From Chryseobacterium daeguense DSM 19388 (GTDB taxonomy: Bacteria > Bacteroidota > Bacteroidia > Flavobacteriales > Weeksellaceae), in NCBI RefSeq assembly GCF_000430825.1, contig NZ_AUMT01000004.1:248001-312000 (forward strand): DNA of 64,000 nt, read 5' to 3'. The position numbers were made by a program, and so were the translations under genes. Below, in pieces: positions 7,752-16,812 of the stretch; positions within the stretch are counted from its first letter, which is position 1, and each line of letters begins with the position of its first letter. A model generated the notes under the pieces. The model was not told where the DNA came from. It was given only the letters and a program-made list of their open reading frames with translations, and did not search any database.

Positions 7752-9158
7752 ATGAAAAAAATATTCATTATAATTCCACTCTTTTTGGGTGGATTTTTAT
7801 TTTCTCAGAAAAAACCTCAAAAAAAATCCGTAAAAAAGACAGCAATAACGGCAAAATTCAACTACCATGATGAATTTAAAAGAATCTCTGATGAGATCAT
7901 GGCCAACGGAAAAGCCTATGACAACCTGGGTGAGCTTACCAAAGGCGTCGGCTCACGTTTCAGCGCTACTCCCGGATATACAAAAGCTGTGGAATGGGCT
8001 GAAAAGAAGCTGAAAGAAATAGGCATCGAAATGATCTGGAGACAGGAAGCCAAAGTTCCCGTGTGGACCAGAGGCAGGGAATCCTTACAAATAAAAGCAG
8101 AAAACGGAGACTGGAAAAATATTAGAATGCTTTCTTTCGGGAATTCTGAAGGAACCGGCGGAAAAGATCTTGTTGGCGAGATTGTACTTATCAACACTAC
8201 TTCCGAGCTTAATACCTTATCTATCGGACAATTAAAGGATAAAATTGTGTTCGTAAATATGCCGATGGATCCCAAAATCATTAATACCAGCGATTCTTAT
8301 CTGGCCGCCGCAAAATCGAAATTAATTTCTGCCTCGGTTATTGCGAAAACAGGGGCAAAAGCTTTAATTATCCGATCTTTGACTACTGCTAATGACGATA
8401 CTCCGCATGCAAAAATGGTGTATTATGAACCTGATGATAAAGTAAAGATACCAGCTTTAACCATCGGTGTAAGATCAGCGGATGAACTCGAAAAATTATT
8501 AAAAAAACAAAAAGTAACAGTAAAGCTAAATATGTCCGCCGAATCAAAAGGCGAAACTACCAACCCCAATATCATTGCTGAAATCCCCGGTAAAAAAGAT
8601 TCCAAGGTAATTGTTTTGGGTGCGCAGCTGGATTCCTGGGATTTTGCCGAAGGTGCACATGATGACGGAACGGGCGTTGTACAGTGCATAGAAGTTTTAA
8701 GGGCAATAAAAGCTTTAGGCATCGAAAATAATCACACCATAAGAGTGGTTCTGTATGCCAACAGTGAAAACGGCGGTCAGGGAAGAGATATGTATGCTGC
8801 GTATGTCAAGAAAAGAGAAGAAAAACATATTTTTGCTTTAGGAACGGATGCCGGAGGATATTCTCCCAGAGGATTTTCGCTGGATATGGCTCCTCAGAGA
8901 CGAAGACTGATTTTCGCGTGGAAAGAATATTTCCTTCCTTACGGCATTTATGATTTTGAGCAGGAAAATGCCATTCAGGATATTTCACCGCTGAAAAAGC
9001 TGGACATTCCTTTGGCGGAGCTGGTGGTAGATACCCAGCGGTATTTTGATTATCACCACTCTGTGGAAGATACTTTTGACAAAGTAAATAAAAGAGAGCT
9101 GCTTCTGGGAGCGGTTGCCATGACACAAATGATCTTCATGATTGATAAAAACTGGTAA
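7752..9158 (+). CDS. Secreted M28-family peptidase homologue lacking key active-site residues
   Basis: A 468-residue exported protein with a signal peptide (MKKIFIIIPLFLGGFLFSQ), a PA-type insert in the middle and an M28 aminopeptidase domain in the second half. It is about as long as and closely similar to the next gene. At the zinc site the usual HxD motif reads GAQLDSWD (Gln at residue 292 instead of His). The usual catalytic Glu-Glu pair reads NSENG (Ser338-Glu339), so the general base is lost. The bridging Asp (HDDGTG), the later Asp (TDAGGY) and the His pair (435-436) remain. I infer a catalytically weak or inactive paralogue. Its stop codon abuts the ATG of the active-looking copy. Confidence 0.9.
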   Translation: MKKIFIIIPLFLGGFLFSQKKPQKKSVKKTAITAKFNYHDEFKRISDEIMANGKAYDNLGELTKGVGSRFSATPGYTKAVEWAEKKLKEIGIEMIWRQEAKVPVWTRGRESLQIKAENGDWKNIRMLSFGNSEGTGGKDLVGEIVLINTTSELNTLSIGQLKDKIVFVNMPMDPKIINTSDSYLAAAKSKLISASVIAKTGAKALIIRSLTTANDDTPHAKMVYYEPDDKVKIPALTIGVRSADELEKLLKKQKVTVKLNMSAESKGETTNPNIIAEIPGKKDSKVIVLGAQLDSWDFAEGAHDDGTGVVQCIEVLRAIKALGIENNHTIRVVLYANSENGGQGRDMYAAYVKKREEKHIFALGTDAGGYSPRGFSLDMAPQRRRLIFAWKEYFLPYGIYDFEQENAIQDISPLKKLDIPLAELVVDTQRYFDYHHSVEDTFDKVNKRELLLGAVAMTQMIFMIDKNW

Positions 9159-10514
9159 ATGAAAAAGATATTAGGAACATCACTCCTCTTTTTAGGTTTA
9201 GTCGTTTTCGGACAGACTAAAGAGGACTCCATACAATTTTCAAAAATTTCTACGGAGATATTAAATAATGGAAAAAGTTATAATGAATTAAGAGATTTAA
9301 CTAAAAATATCGGTCACCGTTTGAGTGGTTCCGAGGCTTATGAAAAGTCAGTAAAGTGGGCCGCACAAAAACTACGTGATGCCGGTGCGGATAAAGTATG
9401 GCTTCAGGAAGTGATGGTTCCTGTCTGGGCAAGAGGAAAAGAATCTTTACAGATTAAATCCTCCAACGGAAAATGGAAAAGCTTAAAAATGCTTTCTCTT
9501 GGAAATTCCGAAGGAACGGGTGGAAAAGATGTTTCAGGAGAAATCATCATGGTGAAATCTATGGAAGAATATGAAAAACTTTCAGCAGACCAGATAAAAG
9601 ATAAAATTATTTTCTTTAATTATCCTTTTTCACAATCTTTCGTGGAAACATTCAGAGGATATGGAGATGCCAATAAATACCGTACCAATGCAGCGGCCTT
9701 AACAGCAAAAAAAGGAGGTAAATTTGCTATTATACGATCCCTTTCTTCTGCATTTGATGATGTGCCTCACACAGGAGCCATGCGCTACGGAAACGAGAAT
9801 AAAATCCCGGCTGTTGCCATTGGAAATACTACGGCAGACGAACTGGAAGCACTTTTAAAATCTCAAAAAATTACCGCTAAGCTCAATTCCAACTGCGGAA
9901 TGAAGGGCGAAAAACTGTCCCATTCTGTTATCGGTGAAATTACGGGCAAAAAAGATCAGAGCGTCATTGTTGTCGGCGGACATCTGGATTCCTGGGACGT
10001 AGGCGAAGGTGCGCATGATGATGGAGCAGGAATCGTTCAAAGCATCGAAGTTTTAAGAACATTTAAAAAACTTGGAATTCAAAATAACCATACAATCCGT
10101 GTAGTATGCTTTGCCAATGAAGAAAATGGCGTGAAAGGCGGTATCCAATATGGTAAAACAGTCAAGGAAAAGAATGAAAAGCATCTTTTTGCCATAGAAT
10201 CTGATGCCGGAGGTTTTGCACCCCGAGGAATTTCGCTGGAGATGGATGAAGAAAACAGGAAAAAAATTCAGCGCTGGAGAAATCTTTTTCTTCCTTACGG
10301 CGTTTATAATTTCGAAGGTACCTATTCAGGAACGGACCTTTACCCGCTTCATGATATGGGAATTCCAACGGCTGAACTGGTTCCTGATTCACAGCGGTAT
10401 TTTGACATTCATCACACTGAAGAAGATACTTTTGAAAAAGTTAACAGGCGTGAGCTTCTGCTGGGAGCCGTTGCCATGACACAGATCATTTATATGATTG
10501 ATAAAAACTGGTAA
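9159..10514 (+). CDS. Secreted M28-family peptidase (PGCP-like)
   Basis: A 451-residue exported zinc aminopeptidase/carboxypeptidase with signal peptide (MKKILGTSLLFLGLVVFGQ), mid-chain PA-type insert and C-terminal M28 domain. All expected residues are present: GGHLDSWD (His275, Asp277), HDDGAG bridging Asp, NEENG (Glu321 as general base, Glu322 as ligand), ESDAGGF and the final HHT. It probably trims peptides in the periplasm or outside the cell. Its ATG follows directly after the stop of the preceding paralogue, so the pair is a tandem duplication translated as an operon and ends at an intrinsic terminator. Confidence 0.93.
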   Translation: MKKILGTSLLFLGLVVFGQTKEDSIQFSKISTEILNNGKSYNELRDLTKNIGHRLSGSEAYEKSVKWAAQKLRDAGADKVWLQEVMVPVWARGKESLQIKSSNGKWKSLKMLSLGNSEGTGGKDVSGEIIMVKSMEEYEKLSADQIKDKIIFFNYPFSQSFVETFRGYGDANKYRTNAAALTAKKGGKFAIIRSLSSAFDDVPHTGAMRYGNENKIPAVAIGNTTADELEALLKSQKITAKLNSNCGMKGEKLSHSVIGEITGKKDQSVIVVGGHLDSWDVGEGAHDDGAGIVQSIEVLRTFKKLGIQNNHTIRVVCFANEENGVKGGIQYGKTVKEKNEKHLFAIESDAGGFAPRGISLEMDEENRKKIQRWRNLFLPYGVYNFEGTYSGTDLYPLHDMGIPTAELVPDSQRYFDIHHTEEDTFEKVNRRELLLGAVAMTQIIYMIDKNW

Positions 10515-10522
10515 AAATACTG

Positions 10523-10555
10523 AAACCGTTCTTTTACAGAGCGGTTTTATTTTTT
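10523..10555 (+). terminator. Intrinsic terminator after M28 pair
   Basis: The stem pairs aaaccgttc with gagcggttt (one G-T pair) around a short loop. The tail is T-rich with one A. Confidence 0.8.
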
Positions 10556-10588
10556 AACTGATTCAGAATTAATATGAAAAATAGCAAT

Positions 10589-10604
10589 TTGGCACGATAA
10601 TAGC
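10589..10604 (+). promoter_or_regulatory. Candidate sigma-54 (-24/-12) promoter
   Basis: TTGGCACG, then four bases, then TAGC. The -24 half is a perfect match to the RpoN consensus (YTGGCACG), and the -12 half differs by one base from TTGC. The GG to GC spacing is exactly ten bases, as required. The predicted start is near 10615, about 34 bases before the DUF6261 gene. An AT-rich genome makes this GC-containing match less likely by chance. Confidence 0.6.
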
Positions 10605-10648
10605 TTCAATACATTTTGAAAAAAAATTCTTAAAAACACACTTTAACG

Positions 10649-11392
10649 ATGAAAAAATTAACTCCTGTGGACCTTTCGCGGTTACACTACGCTGAATTTG
10701 GGCAGTTTATTGTCCTCTTTATAGAAGATTTCAGCGACTCAAACTTAAACACTGATACGGATGCGGATTTTAAAAGGATGTTTGATAATATCCAGGCTCA
10801 GATCCTACATTACACCAGCACGCTTGACCACATAAAAACAAGCCAAGAATCAGTAAAAATTGCTGAAGCTGATGCTGTACGTAATACCGATCTGCAGGTA
10901 TTGAAAGATGCTGTAAAGCCATACAGATACGCAAAAACACAAGCCGAGAAGAATGCTTATTCAGCAATAAAAGTATTGCTGAGCCAGTACAGAGATATAC
11001 AGCATGCTTCTTATGAAGAAGAAACTAACAGGCTGAATATGCTTGTTGAAAAACTGCTCTCGTCAGAATACAGCTTCCATGTTTCTGCATTGAGCATCGT
11101 GAAATTTGCCAACCATCTGTCTGATTCTAATGCTGCATTTAACAGCATTTTTTCAAAATGTTCTTTTGGAATACAACACAAGCAGGCGTCTGAAGTAAAG
11201 GCATTAAGGAGAAACCTTACTCACGATTATAAACAGATGGCCAATTACATCGCCACCTTAGCCAATGTAAAAGACGATGTTTTTTACAAAGATGCATTAG
11301 CCATTCTGAACAAAGGTAGAGCCCATTTCTCAAGATTTGTTTCAATGAGAAGAAACGGGAGAAATAAACAAAGTATAACAATAACAAATTAA
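10649..11392 (+). CDS. DUF6261-like cytoplasmic protein
   Basis: A 247-residue, mostly helical protein without signal peptide or membrane segment. The opening MKKLTPVDLSRLHYAEFGQF and the helical repeats that follow resemble a family I know from Chryseobacterium (DUF6261), whose function is unknown. The C-terminus is basic (SMRRNGRNKQ). It follows a candidate sigma-54 promoter, and the next gene begins eight bases downstream, so the two form a small operon. Confidence 0.75.
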   Translation: MKKLTPVDLSRLHYAEFGQFIVLFIEDFSDSNLNTDTDADFKRMFDNIQAQILHYTSTLDHIKTSQESVKIAEADAVRNTDLQVLKDAVKPYRYAKTQAEKNAYSAIKVLLSQYRDIQHASYEEETNRLNMLVEKLLSSEYSFHVSALSIVKFANHLSDSNAAFNSIFSKCSFGIQHKQASEVKALRRNLTHDYKQMANYIATLANVKDDVFYKDALAILNKGRAHFSRFVSMRRNGRNKQSITITN

Positions 11393-11399
11393 AGTAATT

Positions 11400-11657
11400 A
11401 TGATGAAGAATTTAATGGAAACCATGTTTAAGAGAAATGAAGATTCTCTTAAAATGAAAGTATTGAGTATTATTTTATTAATTGGTTTTGGGCTGTTTTC
11501 GGTGCTGGTATTTGCATCGAAGATGGATTTTAATAGTCTGATGGTATATCTTATCGCTTTTTTGGCGTATGTAGGTTTTAGCCTCCTGTTCGTCAGATCA
11601 TTAAGTAAAAGCAACAGAAGTCTTTATATCAAAAAAAGACTGGACAGACACTCATAA
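11400..11657 (+). CDS. Small membrane protein, 85 aa, unknown
   Basis: Two hydrophobic helices (about residues 20-40 and 47-67) sit between a charged N-terminus (KNLMETMFKRNEDS) and a basic C-terminus (KSNRSLYIKKRLDRHS), giving a hairpin inner-membrane topology with both ends inside. The start may be either of two adjacent Met codons. It is coupled to the upstream DUF6261 gene and shares its candidate sigma-54 promoter. I do not recognise a family. Confidence 0.7.
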   Translation: MMKNLMETMFKRNEDSLKMKVLSIILLIGFGLFSVLVFASKMDFNSLMVYLIAFLAYVGFSLLFVRSLSKSNRSLYIKKRLDRHS

Positions 11658-11681
11658 CTTTTCAATTATAATTTTACAAAA

Positions 11682-11710
11682 AAACCGCTCTTTTTGGGAG
11701 CGGTTTATTT
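11682..11710. terminator. Bidirectional intrinsic terminator
   Basis: A perfect nine-base stem, aaaccgctc (11682-11690) with gagcggttt (11698-11706), is flanked by A-rich and T-rich bases. It separates convergent genes. Confidence 0.88.
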
Positions 11711-11724
11711 ATTTTAAGTTTTAT

Positions 11725-13614
11725 TTATTGAATGCTAAATTTTCCGGAAATTGTCTGTGCCTTTCCTTTTGCATTGTAAAAGTATATTCCACTTCTCATT
11801 CCTGATGTAGAAATCATAGTTTTTCCTCCGTTTATACTCTGAGATTTCACCGTAAGACCTTCCGTATTTACAATTTTCAACTCATACTGATCCTGTTCCG
11901 GAAGATTGATATAGAAGCTTTCCCCCTGTTTTACCGGATTCGGATATAATGTGGATGTCTGACTTTTCTCTCCAAAAACATTCATGCTATTTGAACCTTC
12001 CTTCGAAGCACTTGCTGAAACCGGTTCCAGAATCCACTGATGATTTGCACCCGCTGCTCCGTTCATATCCTGATTCCAGATATTAATGTATGTTCCTGCG
12101 GTTTGTGAATTCCCCGGATTATCCATGGCTTTCATATTGGATAATGCAGTTCCTATAACGCAAACATTTGGGGCGTATGTCCTCATTACCCATTGCTGAT
12201 TTGTCTTACCGTGTTTTTGATATTGAATTAAAGTCGTTCCATTATTAATATTAGAACCCGGAACATCAATTGCCAGCCCTGAAGCTCGATTAATAATTAT
12301 ATAATTGCTTCCTGTTTTTTCAAACCTCCATTGTTGTGTAAGATTTGAATTAAAATTTTGCTGAACCATTTTTACACTGCCAGCTGTACTATAATTTTGT
12401 GGAGTGATATAAAGATTACTTCCTACATTTTTAATCCGATAAAAAACGTTTGGATCTATATTCGCAGGCTGTGTAATATTACTGATCGTAAGTGAGTTAT
12501 ATCCAAAATTAGAGCTTTGCTTAAAAATATCTTCCAGGGTAACGCTTACATAATATGTTCCGGGTTGGGAATTGGCAGGCAGAGGAACCGATGCACTTCT
12601 TTTATCCGGACGGATTCCTGTGGTTACAGCAACAGGAGTATGGGTTGCCCAGCTTGCTGCCGTGTACAGTGAAACTTTATAAGAGAGCTGCGGACTTGCT
12701 GTTTCAGAAATTGCCCACGTTACATTCACTGAATTGCCTGTTGAATTGTAAGTTGGTGTTACATTGGTCACTACAACCGGTAATGTTGTGGCAGGTTTTG
12801 TTCCTTCCTGTGTAATATTGTTAAAAGTAATGGATCCACCAGAAGGCGCAGGAGATGTTCCGCATGATGAAACTTTGATGGCTGTATTATTAAAAGCTGT
12901 GGCTGCAGTCCACGAACCTGTTCCCGCGCTTACGGCATATTTTGTAGGCTTAGACCATGTTCCCTGATTATTCATACTCCAGAAATTCCTGAAATATCCG
13001 CAGCGTGTGTCTTTATTTGCAGCAGAATTCCAATTCTCAACGAAAGCGCCTAACTTTGTTCCTGTAAATTTTGCATCATTTTCAGGGGTAACAATTGTTA
13101 CGTAATGCTTCCATTTTTGTGTTCCATAATTATACATGAAAAATCCAATTCTGGTTTTTCCATCGCCGGTAGACCATCTTCTTACCACTGTTGCATACCA
13201 TGTTCCCGGTGTCCACGGCATCGTGTTATCTGTATGAAGGCCGGTACCTTCTCCTCCAAAACCGTCTACAAGGGTATTCGGAGCGGAATATTCAGCCGTA
13301 CATTGTGGTACATTAGAATCCTGTAAATCCCACATGGAAAAGATATTGTTGTAAATTTCATTTGGTTTGTATTGGATCCCCGCATATCCTCCTCTCGGTC
13401 CCAGACTAAAATTGAGTGTAGAATAATACGTATTCACTTTTTTGCATGAATTGTCTACCATCACTTCGGAATACCAAAGCTCTCCGGTATTTGCCATATT
13501 GAAGCCTTCGAGATATGGCCCCCAACTCGGGCAGGTCTGTGCATTTGCTGTGTAGCTAACTGATGCCGCCGTAAATGTAATAAGCAGCGCATACTTTTTT
13601 AATTTTATTTTCAT
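11725..13614 (-). CDS. T9SS-exported DUF3472/ricin-lectin protein
   Basis: A 629-residue multidomain surface or secreted protein. The parts in order are: signal peptide ending near TANAQ; an N-terminal region of about 28-250 with the DUF3472-like pattern (YYSTLNFSLGPRGGYAGIQY, then IFSMWDLQD); a fibronectin-like linker; a ricin-type beta-trefoil around 388-527 with repeated QQW/HQW motifs (TQQWRFE, NQQWVM, HQWILEP); and a C-terminal type IX sorting domain from about 550 (STLYPNPVKQGESF to the end). The trefoil suggests carbohydrate binding and the tail directs export through the T9SS. The DUF3472 part may be enzymatic or adhesive; I cannot say which. Confidence 0.85.
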   Translation of the reverse strand: MKIKLKKYALLITFTAASVSYTANAQTCPSWGPYLEGFNMANTGELWYSEVMVDNSCKKVNTYYSTLNFSLGPRGGYAGIQYKPNEIYNNIFSMWDLQDSNVPQCTAEYSAPNTLVDGFGGEGTGLHTDNTMPWTPGTWYATVVRRWSTGDGKTRIGFFMYNYGTQKWKHYVTIVTPENDAKFTGTKLGAFVENWNSAANKDTRCGYFRNFWSMNNQGTWSKPTKYAVSAGTGSWTAATAFNNTAIKVSSCGTSPAPSGGSITFNNITQEGTKPATTLPVVVTNVTPTYNSTGNSVNVTWAISETASPQLSYKVSLYTAASWATHTPVAVTTGIRPDKRSASVPLPANSQPGTYYVSVTLEDIFKQSSNFGYNSLTISNITQPANIDPNVFYRIKNVGSNLYITPQNYSTAGSVKMVQQNFNSNLTQQWRFEKTGSNYIIINRASGLAIDVPGSNINNGTTLIQYQKHGKTNQQWVMRTYAPNVCVIGTALSNMKAMDNPGNSQTAGTYINIWNQDMNGAAGANHQWILEPVSASASKEGSNSMNVFGEKSQTSTLYPNPVKQGESFYINLPEQDQYELKIVNTEGLTVKSQSINGGKTMISTSGMRSGIYFYNAKGKAQTISGKFSIQ

Positions 13615-13811
13615 ATCTATATTTTAGTGTTACTAAAATAAGCATATTTTAAATAAGTTAAATATTTAACAATAAATAACAATTAAAATTATGAATTTAA
13701 TACAAAAACAATACTATTTTAAGAATTTAAGTGATTGTTGTTCTATATTAATCACAAATTGTAGAATAAAATTTAACCTTATTTATTAAACGTCATCATA
13801 TTTCTTAACAA

Positions 13812-13837
13812 TAAAACCGCACTCCAGGAGCGCGGTT
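13812..13837 (-). terminator. Weak intrinsic terminator (minus strand)
   Basis: A six-base stem (aaccgc/gcggtt) followed on the minus strand by TTTTATTG, 30 bp after the stop of the 262-residue secreted protein. Confidence 0.55.
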
Positions 13838-13866
13838 CACTTTTGCATGTAAAAAACTGCTATTGT

Positions 13867-14655
13867 CTAATTAACAGGTGTTGCAAAAAAATAATTTTCA
13901 ATTAAATTAACTCCCTTAAAAGATGCGGCATTGTTGAAAGTATAAACACTTCTTGAAATACTGCTGCTGTCTGATTGTAAAACATAATAAAGGGTAACAT
14001 TGGCATTAGTGACATTGTTATATACAAATGCCTGTGTAATCTCAAAATCCCTTCCCATTAACGGCTGAAAGTTCGTACTTCCAATGATGGGAGTGTCTAT
14101 CGGATTGTTGTTATTTGTACCTACATTTTTTGTTCCTACATAAGTTCTTACAAATCCTGAATTCGAATTGTTCAGAACGTGGATTTTCATATAGATCATA
14201 TGTGATCCCGGAGTAATGGTTAGGGTGGCGATTCTGTTCCAATTGGTATTTCCGATGCCGGTATTATCCGCCCATGTGAACGTGCCGATAATGTTTTGCC
14301 CTGTAAAAATAGAGAGCTCTTTCCATGTTCCTACTCCATTTTCGTCGCTGTGCAGGATTTTATTGAGTGCCTGATTACCATCTGCAAGTTTGAATCCGGC
14401 AACTGGAGAAGCCTGTGTTCCTGTTGTTTTAATATCAAGTTTTACAGTCGGGTTCAGATGTCCGATTGCCATATTCCCGGAAGGCTTAGAAATGACGACA
14501 TCATTATCAGGATTAGTGTCAGTGGGACTGTTGGCTCCATTAACCCGTAAAGCCCCACTAGGAATATTTGTATTAATCCCTACTTGCGCAAATGCAAAAA
14601 AAACATTCATAAAAACTCCAAAAAAAATAATTTTTCTAATCATAGCTTTTTTCAC
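13867..14655 (-). CDS. Secreted surface-type protein, 262 aa, unknown
   Basis: A hydrophobic signal peptide ends at FAFAQ, and the mature chain starts QVGINTNIPSGALRVNG, a pattern common to many exported Flavobacteriia proteins with repeated beta-strand surface domains. The rest is Asn, Thr and Ser rich, beta-prone and without cysteines in the mature part. The C-terminal half (after GTFTWADN) looks like a single beta-sandwich. No T9SS sorting tail is visible. The start could also be the internal Met five codons in (MIRKI). Function unknown. Confidence 0.72.
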   Translation of the reverse strand: MKKAMIRKIIFFGVFMNVFFAFAQVGINTNIPSGALRVNGANSPTDTNPDNDVVISKPSGNMAIGHLNPTVKLDIKTTGTQASPVAGFKLADGNQALNKILHSDENGVGTWKELSIFTGQNIIGTFTWADNTGIGNTNWNRIATLTITPGSHMIYMKIHVLNNSNSGFVRTYVGTKNVGTNNNNPIDTPIIGSTNFQPLMGRDFEITQAFVYNNVTNANVTLYYVLQSDSSSISRSVYTFNNAASFKGVNLIENYFFATPVN

Positions 14656-14884
14656 AAAGTTAAGATATTATAATTATTACGCAATACTTTACAATAATTT
14701 AACATATTTTCTATAATTTATCTTTACTATTTTATTAAATTAATAATTAAAATTTTATTATAGAAATAGAATTATTATTAATAAAAATTATTTTATGGAA
14801 TAATTCACCAATATTTAAAACTTTATAAATTGATTTTGATAAAATTTTTTTTAACTCGTAAAATTCGGTTAGATTTAAAACAAA

Positions 14885-14907
14885 AAAGCCATCCTTTCGG
14901 ACGGCTT
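14885..14907 (-). terminator. Intrinsic terminator after the dual PPIase
   Basis: The stem aaagccatcc/ggacggcttt (one wobble/mismatch) around tttc reads into TTTTTTG on the minus strand, about 20 bp past the stop. Confidence 0.8.
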
Positions 14908-14927
14908 TAATATTATTATAATTTCGA

Positions 14928-16043
14928 TTATTTTACTTTTACAAGCTCAACATCAAAAACTAACCATGCATTTGGCGGGATAACTCCTCCTGCTCCCCTT
15001 TCTCCGTAACCCATTGCCGGCGGGATCAATAAAGTAGCGGTTTCACCTTCTTTTAATAAAAGAATACCTTCATCCCAACCTTTGATTACTCTACCCATTC
15101 CGATTGGAATTTCGATAGGCTCGTTTCTTTTGAATGAAGAGTCGAACTCTGTACCGTCAACTAATTTCCCTGCATAATGTACAGAAACATTATCACCGGC
15201 TTTAGGAGCAGCACCTGTAGTTGTTTTTGTGATTTTATAGTAAAGACCAGATTCGGTTTTCTGCATTCCGGCTTTCAGGTTTTCAACCATTTTTTCCTGA
15301 TTGGCTTTGAATTCTTCTTCTTTCTTCTTTTTGTCAGCTTCTTCTTTAGCCATAGCTGCTTTATTATTTTCTGCAATTTTAGCTTTTCCTTCCGTAAAGG
15401 TTTTTGCAGGATCATAGTTTTTATACTCGTCTCCTTTGCTGAAAACAGAAACTTTTTCTAAAACGATATCCGTTTTAGGTTTATCATTTGCACCTTTTTC
15501 AGTATTTGCAATTGCATCAATTACATCCTCTCCTTTTACTACTTTCCCGAAAATAGTGTGTCTTCCGTCTAACCATGGAGTAGCTACTTCCGTGATGAAA
15601 AACTGAGAACCGTTGGTATTTGGCCCTGAGTTCGCCATAGAAAGAATTCCTTTTCCTGTGTGCTTAAGGTCATTTTTTTCATCCTCAAATTTATATCCCG
15701 GATCTCCCATCCCAGTTCCCTGAGGATCTCCCCCCTGAATCATGAAATCTTTGATCACTCTGTGGAAAATAGTTCCGTCATAATAAGGAACTCCTTTTGC
15801 CTTAGCTTTGTTGTCAATTTTCCCTTCTGCAAGACCAATAAAATTAGCTACAGTTACAGGCGCTTTTTTGTCCTCAAACTTTACGATCATATTCCCTTTC
15901 GTTGTCTGAAGATTTGCATAAAGTCCGTCATTAAGACCTTCGTAAGTTTCTTTGTCTACGTTCATTTTTTTATAAATTGGTGTACAACTCATCAGCGAAA
16001 CACTAGCCGCTGCCAGAATTATATTCTTGTTAAACAATTTCAT
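14928..16043 (-). CDS. Lipoprotein peptidyl-prolyl isomerase, cyclophilin-FKBP fusion
   Basis: A 371-residue envelope foldase with two unrelated PPIase domains in one chain. A lipobox (SLMSC) lies near residue 19. A cyclophilin domain follows at about 40-200 (FHRVIKDFMIQGGD, SMANSGPNTNGSQFFI, LDGRHTIFGKV). Then comes a highly charged Lys/Glu helical linker at about 205-265, and an FKBP domain to the end (VSVHYAGKLVDGTEFDSS, VIKGWDEG, IPPAMGYGERG, IPPNAWLVFDVELV). It probably catalyses proline isomerisation of periplasmic or outer-membrane clients. It starts three bases after the stop of the GldI-like gene, so both are one operon. Confidence 0.93.
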   Translation of the reverse strand: MKLFNKNIILAAASVSLMSCTPIYKKMNVDKETYEGLNDGLYANLQTTKGNMIVKFEDKKAPVTVANFIGLAEGKIDNKAKAKGVPYYDGTIFHRVIKDFMIQGGDPQGTGMGDPGYKFEDEKNDLKHTGKGILSMANSGPNTNGSQFFITEVATPWLDGRHTIFGKVVKGEDVIDAIANTEKGANDKPKTDIVLEKVSVFSKGDEYKNYDPAKTFTEGKAKIAENNKAAMAKEEADKKKKEEEFKANQEKMVENLKAGMQKTESGLYYKITKTTTGAAPKAGDNVSVHYAGKLVDGTEFDSSFKRNEPIEIPIGMGRVIKGWDEGILLLKEGETATLLIPPAMGYGERGAGGVIPPNAWLVFDVELVKVK

Positions 16044-16046
16044 TGA

Positions 16047-16556
16047 TTATAATGCTTTTAATTTTATGATTAATGGTATATCGTTGTCAATTTTTTTCTC
16101 GTCCCCGTAAGTTCCGTACGCAAGAGAAGATGGAACCAAAAGTGTAACTTCCTCACCATCATGTATAAAACGCAAAGCATCTTCTACCGCTTTTAATTCA
16201 TCAAAGTGCCCGAATCTGGTATCTCTTCTGGCAATCGGCTGATCATAGATTTTTGTCTGGTCAAAATCATAAAGATCATAAGAATAAGAAATTAAGGTAT
16301 TATCCTGTCTTCTCTGCCTTTGGTCAAAACCCTGTGTGCTCACCCAGTAATTAAGCTGAGTCGGATAAAACTTAACGGGCTGCTCATCAATCCATTGCTG
16401 AATCTGCATTCTTTCCTGAGTATTCAGGTTTTTCATCCTGTTTCTGGACACCTCGAGATCATTCTTGCTGAGAACGCCTCCTACAGGTGGATGGGTCTGC
16501 GCATTTTTGCTGCAGCTCAATAAACCCAATGCCGATATGAAGAGAATTTTTTTCAT
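16047..16556 (-). CDS. gldI: GldI-like FKBP-type peptidyl-prolyl isomerase lipoprotein
   Basis: A 169-residue lipoprotein (lipobox GLLSC) with a C-terminal FKBP-like domain (VTLLVPSSLAYGTYGDE, IPLIIKLKAL). The central YDLYDFDQTKIYD stretch and overall length match GldI, a folding factor needed for gliding and T9SS function in Flavobacterium. Assignment to GldI rather than a generic FKBP is by length, lipoprotein signal and the divergent N-terminal half. It is the first gene of a two-gene operon with the cyclophilin-FKBP fusion. Confidence 0.72.
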   Translation of the reverse strand: MKKILFISALGLLSCSKNAQTHPPVGGVLSKNDLEVSRNRMKNLNTQERMQIQQWIDEQPVKFYPTQLNYWVSTQGFDQRQRRQDNTLISYSYDLYDFDQTKIYDQPIARRDTRFGHFDELKAVEDALRFIHDGEEVTLLVPSSLAYGTYGDEKKIDNDIPLIIKLKAL

Positions 16557-16812
16557 AAACTTTTGCGAAAATACGCATTTCGGGAATCAATTACAAAACT
16601 TGTAGAACTTATTGAAGTAAAAGTTTTAACATTTTGAAAATAAATTAGCCTTGAAATTTCTTTTGATTTTAACGTAAAGATTATTTTCCTTAATGAACAT
16701 TAGATTGCGACAAAGTAGCTAATGAAGCCAGCTTTTAAAATCAATGAAATTGATTCATCATTACTCACTTAAATATTAAAGCTTTTAGATATAATCTTTG
16801 CATTTAAAATTA

